Positions 20,351 through 32,336 of a DNA stretch of 64,000 nucleotides are shown here, in pieces. The notes under the pieces were generated by a model, which saw nothing but the letters and a program-made list of their open reading frames with translations, made no database searches and had not been told where the DNA came from. The stretch is from NCBI RefSeq assembly GCF_022539505.1, contig NC_061510.1, positions 397,154,249 to 397,218,248 of the forward strand. The letters run 5' to 3'. The position numbers were made by a program, and so were the translations under genes. The stretch is from Lolium rigidum (lineage: Eukaryota; Streptophyta; Magnoliopsida; Poales; Poaceae). Positions within the stretch are counted from its first letter, which is position 1. Each line of letters starts with the position of its first letter.

Positions 20351-22943
20351 GATACACACTTTCTGCGCCTAGCTGAAAGGCGTTAAAGAAAATCGCTTAT
20401 GGGAGACAACCCATGTTTTTACTACAGTATTTTTGTTTTATATTTGAGTCTTGGAAGTTGTTTACTACTGTAGCAACCTCTTCTTATCTTAGTTTTGTGT
20501 TTTGTTGTGCCAAGTAAAGTCGTTGATAGAAAAGTTCATACTAGATTTGGATTACTGCGTAGAAACAGATTTCTTTGCTGTCACGAATCTGGGAAAAATT
20601 CTCTGTAGGTAACTCAGAAAATTATGCCAATTTACGTGAATGATCCTCAGATATGTACGCAACTTTCATTCAATTTGAGAATTTTCATTTGAGCAAGTCT
20701 GGTGCCTCGATAAAATTCGTCAATACGAACTGTTCTGTTTTTGACAGATTCTGCCTTTTATTTTGCATTGCCTCTTTTGCTATGTTGGATGAATTTCTTT
20801 GATCCATTAATGTCCAGTAGCTTTATGCAATGTCCAGAAGTGTTAAGAATGATTGTGTCACCTCTGAACATGTTAATTTTTATTGTCCACTAACCCTCTA
20901 ATGAGTTGTTTCGAGTTTGGTGTGGAGGAAATTTTCAAGGATCAAGAGAGGAGTATGATGCAATATGATCAAGGAGAGTGAAAGCTCTAAGCTTGGGGAT
21001 GCCCCGGTGGTTCACCCCTGCATATTGTAAGAAGACTCAAGCGTCTAAGCTTGGGGATGCCCAAGGCATCCCCTTCTTCATCGACAACATTACCAGGTTC
21101 CTCCCCTAAAACTATATTTTTATTCCATCACATCTTATGTGCTTTGCTTGGAGCGTCGGTTTGTTTTTGTTTTTTTGTTTTGTTTGAATAAAATGGATCC
21201 TAGCATTCACTGTATGGGAGAGAGACACGCTCCGCTGTTGCATATGGACAAGTATGTCCTTAGGCTTTACTCATAATATTCATGGCGAAGTTTCTTCTTC
21301 GTTAAATTGTTATATGGTTGGAATTGGAAAATGCTACATGTAGTAATTCTAAAATGTCTTGAATAATTTGATACTTGGAAATTGTTGTGCTCATGTTTAA
21401 GCTCTTGCATCATATACTTTGCACCCATTAATGAAGAAATACATAGAGCATGCTAAAATTTGGTTTGCATATTTGGTCTCTCTAAAGTCTGGATAATTTC
21501 TAGTATTGAGTTTTGAACAACAAGGAAGACGGTGTAGATTCTTATAATGTTTACAATATGTATTTTATGTGAGTTTTGCTGCACCGTTCATCCTTGTGTT
21601 TGTTTCAAATAACCTTGCTAGCCTAAACCTTGTATCGAGAGGGAATACTTCTCATGCATCCAAAATCCTTGAGCCAACCACTATGCCATTTGTGTCCACC
21701 ATACCTACCTACTACATGGTATTTCTCCGCCATTCCAAAGTAAATTGCTTGAGTGCTACCTTTAAAATTCCATCATTCACCTTTGCAATATATAGCTCAT
21801 GGGACAAATAGCTTAAAAACTATTGTGGTATTGAATATGTACTTATGCACTTTATCTCTTATTAAGTTGCTTGTTGTGCGATAACCATGTTTCTGGGAAC
21901 GCCATCAACTATTCTTTGTTGAATATCATGTGAGTTGCTATGCATGTCCGTCTTGTCTGAAGTAAGAGAGATCTACCACCTTAATGGTTGGAGCATACAT
22001 ATTGTTAGAGAAGAACATTGGGCCGCTAACTGAAGCCATGATTCATGGTGGAAGTTTCAGTTTTGGACATATATCCTCAATCTCATATGAGAATAATAAT
22101 TGTTGCCACATGCTTATGCATTAAAGAGGAGTCCATTATCTGTTGTCCATGTTGTCCCGGTATGGATGTCTAAGTTGAGAATAATCAAAAGCGAGAAATC
22201 CAAAATGCGAGCTTTCTCCTTAGACCTTTGTACAGGCGGCATGGAGGTACCCCATTGTGACACTTGGTTAAAACATGTGTATTGCGATGATCCGGTAGTC
22301 CAAGCTAATTAGGACAGGGTGCGGGCACTATTAGTATACTATGCATGAGGCTTGCAACTTGTAAGATATAATTTACATAACTCATATGCTTTATTACTAC
22401 CGTTGACAAAATTGTTTCATGTTTTCAAAATAAAAGCTCTAGCACAAAAATAGCAATCGATGCTTTCCTATTTGAAGGACCATTCTTTTTACTTTTATGT
22501 TGAGTCAGTTCACCTATTTCTCTCCACCCCAAGAAGCAAACACTTGTGTGAACTGTGCATTGATTCCTACATACTTGCATATTGCACTTATTATATTACT
22601 CTATGTTGACAATTATCCATGAGATATACATGTTATAAGTTGAAAGCAACCGCTGAAACTTAATCTTCCTTTGTGTTGCTTCAATACCTTTACTTTGATT
22701 TATTGCTTTATGAGTTAACTCTTATGCAAGACTTATTGATGCTTGTCTTGAAGTACTATTCATGAAAAGTCTTTGCTTTATGATTCACTTGTTTACTCAT
22801 GTCATTGCTATTGTTTTGATCGCTGCATTCATTACATATGTTTACAAATAGTATGATCAAGGATATGATGGCATGTCACTCCAGAAATTATCTTTGTTAT
22901 CGTTTTACCTGCTCGGGACGAGCAGAACTAAGCTTGGGGATGC
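20351..22943 (+). other. B1 non-coding interior up to the 3' LTR
   Basis: Long stretch without a supported gene, colinear with 28048-30640 of B2 and 56998-59201 of B3. The 15-mer TAAGCTTGGGGATGC occurs at 20988, 21046 and 22929. The last copy touches the LTR and is the likely polypurine tract. Confidence 0.8.
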
Positions 22944-24534
22944 TGATACGTCTCCGACGTATCGATAATTTCTTGTGTTCCATGCCACATTATTGATAAT
23001 ATCTACATGTTTTATGCACACTTTATGTCATATTCGTGCATTTTCTAGAACTAACCTATTAACAAGATGCCGAAGAGCCGCTTGTTGTTTTCTGCTGTTT
23101 TTGGTTTCGAAATCCTAGTAACGAAATATTCTCGGAATTGGACGAAATCAACGCCCAGGGTCCTATTTTGCCACGAAGCTTCCAGAAGACCGAAGAGGAG
23201 ACGAAGTGGGGCCACGAGGCGGCCAGACTACAGGGCGGCGCGACCTAGGTCTTGGCCGCGCGGCCCTGTCATCTGGGCCCCTCGTGCCGCCCCTTGACCT
23301 GCCCTCCCGCCTACAAATAGCCTTCGTCGCGAAACCCCCAGTACCGAGAGCCACGATACGGAAAACCTTCCAGAGACGCCGCCGCCGCCAATCCCATCTC
23401 GGGGGATTCAGGAGATCTCCTCCGGCACCTCGCCGAGAGGGGATTCATCTCCCGGAGGACTCTTCACCGCCATGGTCGCCTCCGGAGTGATGAGTGAGTA
23501 GTTCACCCCTGGACTATGGGTCCATAGCAGTAGCTAGATGGTTGTCTTCTCCCCATTGTGCTTAATTGTCGGGTCTTGTGAGCTGCCGAACATGATCAAG
23601 ATCATCTATCTGTAATTCTATATGTTGCGTTTGTTGGGATCCGATGAATAGAGAATACTTGTTATGTTGATTATCAAAGTTATGTCTATGTGTTGTTTAT
23701 GATCTTGCATGCTCTCCGTTATTAGTAGATGCTCTGGCCAAGTTGATGCTAGTAACTCCAAGAGGGAGTATTTATGCTCGATAGTGGGTTCATGTCTCCG
23801 TGAATCTGGGGGAGTGAGAGAAACCTCTAAGATTATGGATGTGATGTTGCCACTAGGGATAAAACATTGGTGCTATGTTCGAGGATGTAGTCACTGATTA
23901 CATTACGCGCAATACTTAATGCAATTGTCTGTTGTTAGCAACTTAATACCGGAGGGGGTTCGGATGATAACTCTGAAGGTGGACTTTTTAGGCATAGATG
24001 CATGCGCTGGATAGCGGTCTATGTACTTTGTCGTAATGCCCAATTAAATCTCACAGTACTCATCATAATATGTATGTGCATGGTCATGCCCTCTCTATTT
24101 GTCAATTGCCCAACTGTAATTTGTTCACCCAACATGTTGTTTATCTTATGGGAGAGACACCTCTAGTGAACTGTGGACCCCGGTCCTATTCTTTACATCG
24201 CATACAATCCATCGCAATACTTGTTTTATTGTTTTCCGCAAACAATCATCTTCCACACAATACGGTTAATCCTTTGTTACAGCAAGCCGGTGAGATTGAC
24301 AACCTCACTTGTTTCGTTGGGGCAAAGTACTTTGGTTGTGTTGTGCGGGTTCCACGTTGGCGCCGAATCTCCGGTGTTGCGCCGCACTACATCCCGCCGC
24401 CATCAACCTTCAACGTGCTTCTTGACTCCTACTGGTTCGATTAAACCTTGGTTTCTTACTGAGGGAAACTTGCCGCTGTGCGCATCACACCTTCCTCTTG
24501 GGGTTCCCAACAGACGTGTCAAGTACACGCATCA
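22944..24534 (+). repeat. B1 3' LTR
   Basis: Partner of 17838-19433, differing by scattered substitutions and single-base indels. Ends ACGCATCA followed by the GCAGG duplication. Confidence 0.93.
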
Positions 24535-25344
24535 GCAGGCGTATCAATATAGACTCGCTCGTGCCAGACGAGAAATAGAAAAAGAAAAGATAGTACTTGC
24601 TCAAAGGAAAGCTGCAGCTTCTGCATCAAGCAGGCGAATAGCTGACCTTAGTCGACAGTCAAGGACTTCGGATGATAACCAAAGAGCAGCGGGCGATAGA
24701 GGAAGATCCCGCCTGCAGCATATACCCGAGAATGAACGGGAGCACTTGATCCCTAATCTCGACATGTCCTTTATGTCGATAGACACAAGAGGGAACATTG
24801 TCCCCAAAACACCGGAAGCGGGGTATATGGCGGCGCAAGCTTTTATACTAGCATCAAAACCACCAGCTGGAGACCCGAGAGAAGCACTATATCAGATGGA
24901 CATAACAGGAGTTGGAGTTATGGGAACAGCGTTCGCAGGACCTAGTACACCACAACCCGAAAGTGCTCCAAGGCGAAATAGTCCTCGACCCACCCCGGTG
25001 GCGCGAGATCCTCAACGAACAGACGTGGCGAGGAATACAGAATCTCAAGATAGAGTAGACAAAGAAAGAGAAAGTAGGTCCAGGCAATATTCGCCAGAAG
25101 CCGAGGAAGAGGATATGTGTGGACTCCACTGCTTCACTCGACGAGTTCGCAGAATACTGGTCCCTTCTGGCTTTAAATGTAGGGATTCGTTGCATAGAAA
25201 ACAAAAATTTTCCTACCACGAGAACGCAATCCAAGCCAACATGCAATCTAGAAGATGGGAGCAACGAGGGGATAAACGAGACTCACCCTTGAAGATTTCC
25301 AAAGCCTACAAGATGAGGCTCTTGTTGCTGCGGTAGACGATCAC
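24535..25344 (+). pseudogene. Gypsy A gag leader, part 2
   Basis: Continues part 1 in frame after B1: AYQYRLARARREIEKEKIVL, then NLDMSFMSIDTRGNIVPKTP and MAAQAFILASKPPAGDPREA. A frame change around 25110-25180 breaks the reading, and B2 interrupts it after GACGATCAC. Charged and coiled-coil-like at its start. Confidence 0.75.
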
Positions 25345-26939
25345 TGATACGTCTCCGACGTATCGATAATTTCTTATGTTCCATGCCACATTATTGATGT
25401 TATCTACATGTTTTATGCACACTTTATGTCATATTCGTGCATTTTCTGGAACTAACCTATTAACAAGATGCCGAAGTGCCGCTTCTGTTTTCTGCTGTTT
25501 TTGGTTTCGTAAATCCTAGTAACGAAATATTCTCGGAATTGGACGAAATCAACGCCCGGGGTCCTATTTTGCCACGAAGCTTCCGAAGTCCGAAGAGGAG
25601 ACGAAGTGGGGCCACGAGGTGGCCACACCCTAGGGCGGCGCGGCCCCCCCCTTGGCCGCGCGGCCCCGTGGTGTGGGGCCCTCGTGCCGCCTCCCCGACC
25701 TGCCCTTCCGCCTACTTAAAGCCTCCGTTGCGAAACCCCCAGCACCGAGAGCCACGATACGAAAACCTTCCGGAGACGCCGCCGCCGCCGATCCCATCTC
25801 GGGGGATCCAGAGATCGCCTCCGGCACCCTCGCCGGAGAGGGGAATCATCTCCCGGAGGACTCTACGCCGCCATGGTCGCCTCCGGAGTGATGTGTGAGT
25901 AGTCTACCCCTGGACTATGGGTCCATAGCAGTAGCTAGATGGTTGTCTTCTCCCCATTGTGCTTCATTGTCGGATCTTGTGAGCTGCCTAACATGATCAA
26001 GATCATCTATCCGTAATTCTATATGTTGCGTTTGTTGGGATCCGATGAATAGAGAATACTTGTTATGTTGATTATCAAAGTTATGTCTATGTGTTGTTTA
26101 TGATTTTGCATGCTCTCCGTTACTAGTAGATGCTCTGGCCAAGTAGATGCTTGTAACTCCAAGAGGGAGTATTTATGCTCGATAGTGGGTTCATGCCTCC
26201 ATTGATATCTGGGACAGTGACAGAAAGTTCTAAGGTTGTGGATGTGTTGTTGCCACTAGGGATAAAACATTAGTGCTATGTTCAAGGATGTAGTTACTAG
26301 TTACATTACGCGCAATACTTAATGCAATTGTCTGTTGTTAGCAACTTAATACCGGAGGGGTTCGGATGATAACCTCGAAGGTGGACTTTTTAGGCATAGA
26401 TGCATGCTGGATGGCGGTCTATGTACTTTGTCGTAATGCCCAATTAAATCTCACTATACTCATCATAATATGTATGTGCATGGTCATGCCCTCTTTATTT
26501 GTCAATTGCCCAACCGTAATTTGTTCACCCAACATGCTCGTTTATCTTATGGGAGAGACACCTCTAGTGAACTGTGGACCCCGGTCCAATTCTCTATACT
26601 GAAATACAATCTACTCGCAATACTTGTTCTACTCGTTTTCCGCAAACAATCATCTTCCACACAATACGGTTAATCCTTTGTTACAGACAAGCCGGTGAGA
26701 TTGACAACCTCACTCGTTTCGTTGGGGCAAAGTACTTTGGTTTTGTTGTGCAGGTTCCACGTTGGCGCCGAATCCCCGGTGTTGCGCCGCACTACATCCC
26801 GCCGCCATCAACCTTCAACGTGCTTCTTGACTCCTACCTGGTTCGATTAAACCTTGGTTTCTTATCGAGGAAACTTGCCGCTGTGCGCATCACACCTTCC
26901 TCTTGGGGTTCCCAACGGACGTGTCAACCACACGCATCA
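25345..26939 (+). repeat. B2 5' LTR
   Basis: 1,595 bp, TGATACGTC...ACGCATCA. Contains GGCCGCGCGGCC near 25650 and CTACTTAAAGCC near 25712, a possible TATA-like variant. Confidence 0.93.
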
Positions 26940-27174
26940 AGCAAATTTCTGGCGCCGTTGCCGGGGAGATCAAGACACGCTGCAAGGAGAGTCTCCACTT
27001 CTCAATCTCTTTACTTTGTTTTTGTCTTGCTTAGTTTTATTTACTACTTTGTTTGCTGCACTATATCAAAAACACAAAAAAATTAGTTACTTGCATTTAC
27101 TTTATCTAGTTTGCTTTATTTACTGTCTTGCACTCTATACTAAAAATACAAAAAAATTAGTTACTTTTGTTACC

Positions 27175-28047
27175 ATGTCTAGCTCTGAACCTGTTACTTC
27201 TTCGCCTGAAGAATTAGTCTTCACTTTTAAACAAGGGGATGAGGAGAGTTTTAAGGATGCTTGGTCTAGAATTTTTACTTCTTATCGTAAAACCGAACCT
27301 CAAATGACTCTAAGTTTGCTCCTTAGTAATTTTTATTTTGGTCTTATGATTCGCTATAGATATGCTTTGGATACTTTAGTGGGAGGAGATTTCCTTCATT
27401 GCAATGGGGATCAAGCTTTTAATGCCATTAAGAAGTTGGTTGCATCACATGATTCAGCTAATAACTTTGATTCAGCCCTCACTAGCATTTATAATAGATT
27501 AAACAATCTCGAGATAAGTACATCTCGCTTGGATGATAACTATTGCCATGTTCGTAATCGTCTTGAACAAGTTTTAGTGAACTCTAAACTTTCATTGTGG
27601 GATCCTATTGTTAAAATTGTTATCGGTGATCGAACTCTTCGCGCCAACTGTGATATTATGTCTGAATTTTGCCTTATACCTGAGAGCATTTATAAATCTT
27701 TGAAACTTTGGGGAGTCGATGAAGGAGGAGAAGAAATAACTCTCATTGATAACTCTGTTATAATTCCTAAGGGAATAGCTGCAGGTGTGCATACAACCAT
27801 TCTTGGAAGAACAATATCCATTGATTATCTTGTTATTGAATGTGTAGGGACAGGAAAAATCACACTCGGAAGATCCCTGCTGAAACTATTGGGAGCAGTC
27901 ATTGATGTGGGAGAAGGCACCCTGGAATTCACCTCTACACCGGGAGGAAATCATATATTTCCTAAATCAAAGGGAAAGAAAAACAATAAGAAAGGTAAGG
28001 GTAAAGCCCATGGTAAGGTTGACACACCATCTCTTGATAATACTTGA
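27175..28047 (+). CDS. B2 gag-like protein with decayed retropepsin-like domain
   Basis: Intact 290-codon frame from ATG 27175. Residues ~1-140 (MSSSEPVTSSPEELVFTFKQ, RYALDTLVGGDFLHCNGDQ) look like a gag-type helical region. Residues ~145-260 match the plant Gypsy aspartic-protease fold (LWDPIVKIVIGD, then CDIMSEFCLIPESIYKSLKL, and IDYLVIECVGTGKITLGRSL). Where an active site should read D-x-G-A/S it reads D-I-M-S, so catalysis is unlikely. The tail is Lys-rich (KGKKNNKKGKGKAHGK), suited to nucleic-acid binding. It is near-identical to 56123-56997 in B3. Confidence 0.7.
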   Translation: MSSSEPVTSSPEELVFTFKQGDEESFKDAWSRIFTSYRKTEPQMTLSLLLSNFYFGLMIRYRYALDTLVGGDFLHCNGDQAFNAIKKLVASHDSANNFDSALTSIYNRLNNLEISTSRLDDNYCHVRNRLEQVLVNSKLSLWDPIVKIVIGDRTLRANCDIMSEFCLIPESIYKSLKLWGVDEGGEEITLIDNSVIIPKGIAAGVHTTILGRTISIDYLVIECVGTGKITLGRSLLKLLGAVIDVGEGTLEFTSTPGGNHIFPKSKGKKNNKKGKGKAHGKVDTPSLDNT

Positions 28048-30640
28048 TACACACTTTCTGCGCCTAGCTGAAAGGCGTTAAAGAAAAGCGCTTATGGGAG
28101 ACAACCCATGTTTTTACCTACAGTACTTTGTTTTTATTTTGTGTCTTGGAAGTTGTTTACTACTGTAGCAACCTCTCCTTATCTTAGTTTAGTGTTTTAT
28201 TGTGCCAAGTAAAGTCGTTGATAGAAAAGTTCATACTAGATTTGGATTACTGCGCAGAAACAGATTTCTTTGCTGTCACGAATCTGGGCTGTTTTCCCTG
28301 TAGGTAACTCAGAAAATTATGCCAATTTACGTGAGTAATACTCAGATATGTACGCAACTTTCATTCAATTTGAGCATTTTCATTTGAGCAAGTCTGGTGC
28401 CTCGATAAAATTCGTCAATACGAACTGTTCTGTTTTGACAGATTCTGCCTTTTATTTCGCATTGCCTCTTTTGCTATGTTGGATGAATTTCTTTGATCCA
28501 TTAATGTCCAGTAGCTTTATGCAATGTCCAGAAGTGTTAAGAATGGTTATGTCACCTCTGAAAATGTTAATTTTTATTGTCGCTAACCCTCTAATGAGTT
28601 GTTCTAAGTTTGGTGTGGAGGAAGTTTTCAAGGATCAAGAGAGGAGTATGATGCAACATGATCAAGGAGAGTGAAAGCTCTAAGCTTGGGGATGCCCCGG
28701 TGGTTCACCCCTGCATATATCAAGAAGACTCAAGCGTCTAAGCTTGGGGATGCCCAAGGCATCCCCTTCTTCATCGACAACATTATCAGGTTCCTCCCCT
28801 GAAACTATATTTTTATTCCATCACATCTTATGTGCTTTTCTTGGAGCGTCGGTTTGTTTTTTTTTTTTGTTTTGTTTGAATAAAATGGATCCTAGCATTC
28901 ACTTTATGGGAGAGAGACACGCTCCGCTGTAGCATATGGACAAGTATGTCCTTAGTTTCTACTCATAGTATTCATGGCGAAGTTTCTCCTTCGTTAAATT
29001 GTTATATGGTTGGAATTGGAAAATGATACATGTAGTAATTGCTATAATGTCTTGGGTAATGTGATACTTGGCAATTGTTGTGCTCATGTTTAAGCTCTTG
29101 CATCATATGCTTTGCACCCATTAATGAAGAAATACATAGAGCATGCTAAAATTTGGTTTGCATATTTTGTTTCTCTAAGGTCTAGATAATTTCTAGTATT
29201 GAGTTTGAACAACAAGGAAGACGGTGTAGAGTCTTATAATGTTTTCAATATGTCTTTTATGTGAGTTTTGCTGCACCGGTTCATCCTTGTGTTTGTTTCA
29301 AATAAGCCTTGCTAGCCTAAACCTTGTATCGAGAGGGAATACTTCTCATGCATCCAAAATACTTGAGCCAACCACTATGCCATTTGTGTCCACCATACCT
29401 ACCTACTACATGGTATTTTCCGCCATTCCAAAGTAAATTGCTTGAGTGCTACCTTTAAAATTCCATCATTCACCTTTGCAATATATATCTCATGGGACAA
29501 ATAGCTTAAAAACTATTGTGGTATTGAATATGTAATTATGCACTTTATCTCTTATTAAGTTGCTTGTTGTGCGATAACCATGTTTACTCGGGGACGCCAT
29601 CAACTACTCTTTGTTGAATTTCATGTGAGTTGCTATGCATGTTCGTCTTGTCTGAAGTAAGAGCGATCTACCACCTTATGGTTAAGCATGCATATTGTTA
29701 GAGAAGAACATTGGGCCGCTAACTAAAGCCATGATCCATGGTGGAAGTTTCAGTTTTGGACATATATCCTCAATCTCATATGAGAAGAATTATTAATTGT
29801 TGTTACATGCTTATGCATAAAAGAGGAGTCCATTATCTGTTGTCTATGTTGTCCCGGTATGGATGTCTAAGTTGAGAATAATCAATAGCGAGAAATCCAA
29901 TGCGAGCTTTCTCCTTAGACCTTTGTACAGGCGGCATAGAGGTACCCCTTTGTGACACTTGGTTAAAACATGTGCATTGTGATGATCCGGTAGTCCAAGC
30001 TAATTAGGACAAGGTGCGGGCACTATTAGTATACTATGCATGAGGCTTGCAACTTGTAAGATATAATTTACATGATACATATGCTTTATTACTACCGTTG
30101 ACAAAATTGTTTCATGTTTTCAAAATCAAAGCTCTAGCACAAATATAGCAATCGATGCTTTTCCTCTATGAAGGACCATTCTTTTACTTTCAATGTTGAG
30201 TCAGTTCACCTATTTCTCTCCACCTCAAGAAGCAAACACTTGTGTGAACTGTGCATTGATTCCTACATACTTGCATATTGCACTTATTATATTACTCTAT
30301 GTTGACAATATCCATGAGATATACATGTTACAAGTTGAAAGCAACCGCTGAAACTTAATCTTCCTTTGTGTTGCTTCAATGCTTTTACTTTGAATTATTG
30401 CTTTATGAGTTAACTCTTATGCAAGACTTATTGATGCTTGTCTTGAAGTGCTATTCATGAAAAGTCTTTGCTTTATGATTCACTTGTTTACTCATGTCAT
30501 ATACATTGTTTTGATCGCTGCATTCACTACATATGCTTTACAAATAGTATGATCAAGGTTATGATGGCATGTCACTCCGGAAATTATCCGTGTTATCGTT
30601 TTACCTGCTCGGGACGAGCAGTAACTAAGCTTGGGGATGC
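28048..30640 (+). other. B2 non-coding interior up to the 3' LTR
   Basis: No supported gene. TAAGCTTGGGGATGC occurs at 28681, 28739 and 30626, the last abutting the LTR. Colinear with B1 and B3. Confidence 0.8.
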
Positions 30641-32236
30641 TGATACGTCTCCGACGTATCGATAATTTCTTATGTTCCATGCCACATTATTGATGTTATC
30701 TACATGTTTTATGCACACTTTATGTCATATTCGTGCATTTTCTGGAACTAACCTATTAACAAGGTGCCGAAGTGCCAGTTGCTGTTTCCTACTGTTTTTG
30801 GTTTCAAAAATCCTAGTAACGAAATATTCTCGGAATTGGACGAAATCAACGCCCAGGGTCCTATTTTGCCACGAAGCTTCCAGAAGTCCGAAGAGGAGAC
30901 GAAGCGGGGCCACGAGGTGGCCACACCCTAGGGCGGCGCGCCCCCCCCCCTTGGCCGCGCGGCCCTATGGTGTGGGGCCCTCGTGCCGCCTCCTGACCTG
31001 CCCTTCCGCCTACTTAAAGCCACCGTTGCGAAACCCCCAGTACCGAGAGCCACGATACGGAAAACCTTCCAGAGACGCCGCCGCCGCCGATCCCATCTCG
31101 GGGGATCCAGGAGATCGCCTCCGGCACCCCGCCGGAGAGGGGAATCATCTCCCGGAGGACTCTACGCCGCCATGGTCGCCTCCGGAGTGATGTGTGAGTA
31201 GTCTACCCCCGGACTATGGGTCCATAGCAGTAGCTAGATGGTTGTCTTCTCCCCATTGTGCTTCATTGTCGGATCTTGTGAGCTGCCTAACATGATCAAG
31301 ATCATCTATCTGTAATTCTATATGTTGCGTTTGTTGTGATCCGATGAATAGAGAATACTTGTTATGTTGATTATCAAAGTTATGTCTATGTGTTGTTTAT
31401 GATCTTGCATGCTCTCCGTTACTAGTAGATGCTCTCGGCCAAGTAGATGCTTGTAACTCCAAGAGGGAGTATTTATGCTCGATAGTGGGTTCATGCCTCC
31501 ATTGATATCCGGGACGAGTGACGGAAAGTTCTAAGGTTGTGGATGTGTCTGTTGCCACTAGGGATAAAACATTAGTGCTATGTTCAAGGATGTAGTTACT
31601 AGTTACATTACGCGCAATACTTAATGCAATTGTCTCGTTGTTAGCAACTTAATACCGGAGGGGGTTCGGATGATAACTCTGAAGGTGGACTTTTTAGGCA
31701 TAGATGCATGCCGGATGGCGGTCTATGTACTTTGTCGTAATGCCCAATTAAATCTCACTATACTCATCATAATATGTATGTGCATGGTCATGCCCTCTTT
31801 ATTTGTCAATTGCCCAACCGTAATTTGTTCACCCAACATGCTGTTTATCTTATGGGAGAGACACCTCTAGTGAACTGTGGACCCCGGTCCAATTCTCTAT
31901 ACTGAAATACAATCTACTGCAATACTTGTTCTACTGTTTTCTGCAAACAATCATCTTCCACACAATACGGTTAATCCTTTGTTACAGCAAGCCGTGAGAT
32001 TGACAACCTCACTGTTTCGTTGGGGCAAAGTACTTTGGTTGTTGTGCAGGTTCCACGTTGGCGCCGGAATCCCTGGTGTTGCGCCGCACTACATCCCGCC
32101 GCCATCAACCTTCAACGTGCTTCTTGACTCCTACTGGTTCGATTAAACCTTGGTTTCTTTACTGAGGGAAACTTGCCGCTGTGCGCATCACACCTTCCTC
32201 TTGGGGTTCCCAATGGACGTGTCAACCACACGCATC
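30641..32236 (+). repeat. B2 3' LTR (last bases in gap)
   Basis: Partner of 25345-26939. Runs to ACGCATC and then N; by comparison only one base is missing. Confidence 0.92.
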
Positions 32237-32336
32237 NNNNNNNNNNNNNNNNNNNNNNNNNNNNNNNNNNNNNNNNNNNNNNNNNNNNNNNNNNNNNNNN
32301 NNNNNNNNNNNNNNNNNNNNNNNNNNNNNNNNNNNN
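32237..32336. other. Assembly gap, 100 N
   Basis: A run of exactly 100 N, a conventional filler for a gap of unknown size. It falls at the junction between B2 and the interrupted Gypsy A gag. Confidence 0.98.

Larger units (their letters stand above)
17838..24534 (+). mobile_element. Gypsy-type element B1 (nested in A)
   Basis: LTRs at 17838-19433 and 22944-24534 (about 1.6 kb) begin TGATACGTCTCCGACGTATC and end ACGCATCA. A perfect 5-bp duplication GCAGG flanks it (17833-17837, 24535-24539). The primer site TGGCGCCGTTGCCGGGGA lies about 10 bases after the LTR. The 3.5-kb interior has one degenerate frame and no reverse transcriptase or integrase, so it is non-autonomous. A poly(T) micro-insertion sits at 20299-20350. 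Confidence 0.93.
25345..32236 (+). mobile_element. Gypsy-type element B2 (nested in A, right end in a gap)
   Basis: 5' LTR 25345-26939, interior 26940-30640, 3' LTR 30641 to at least 32236, where the N run begins four bases after ACACG. The left flank 5-mer is ATCAC (25340-25344); the right copy is hidden in the gap. Both LTRs share CTACTTAAAGCC where B1 and B3 have CTACAAATAG, supporting pairing. It encodes one 290-codon frame and lacks reverse transcriptase and integrase. Confidence 0.92.

Noticed and set aside
20988..22943. Regularly repeated 15-mer as a CRISPR-like array
   Set aside because: Only three copies with very unequal spacing, in a eukaryotic retrotransposon; better explained as polypurine-type motifs.
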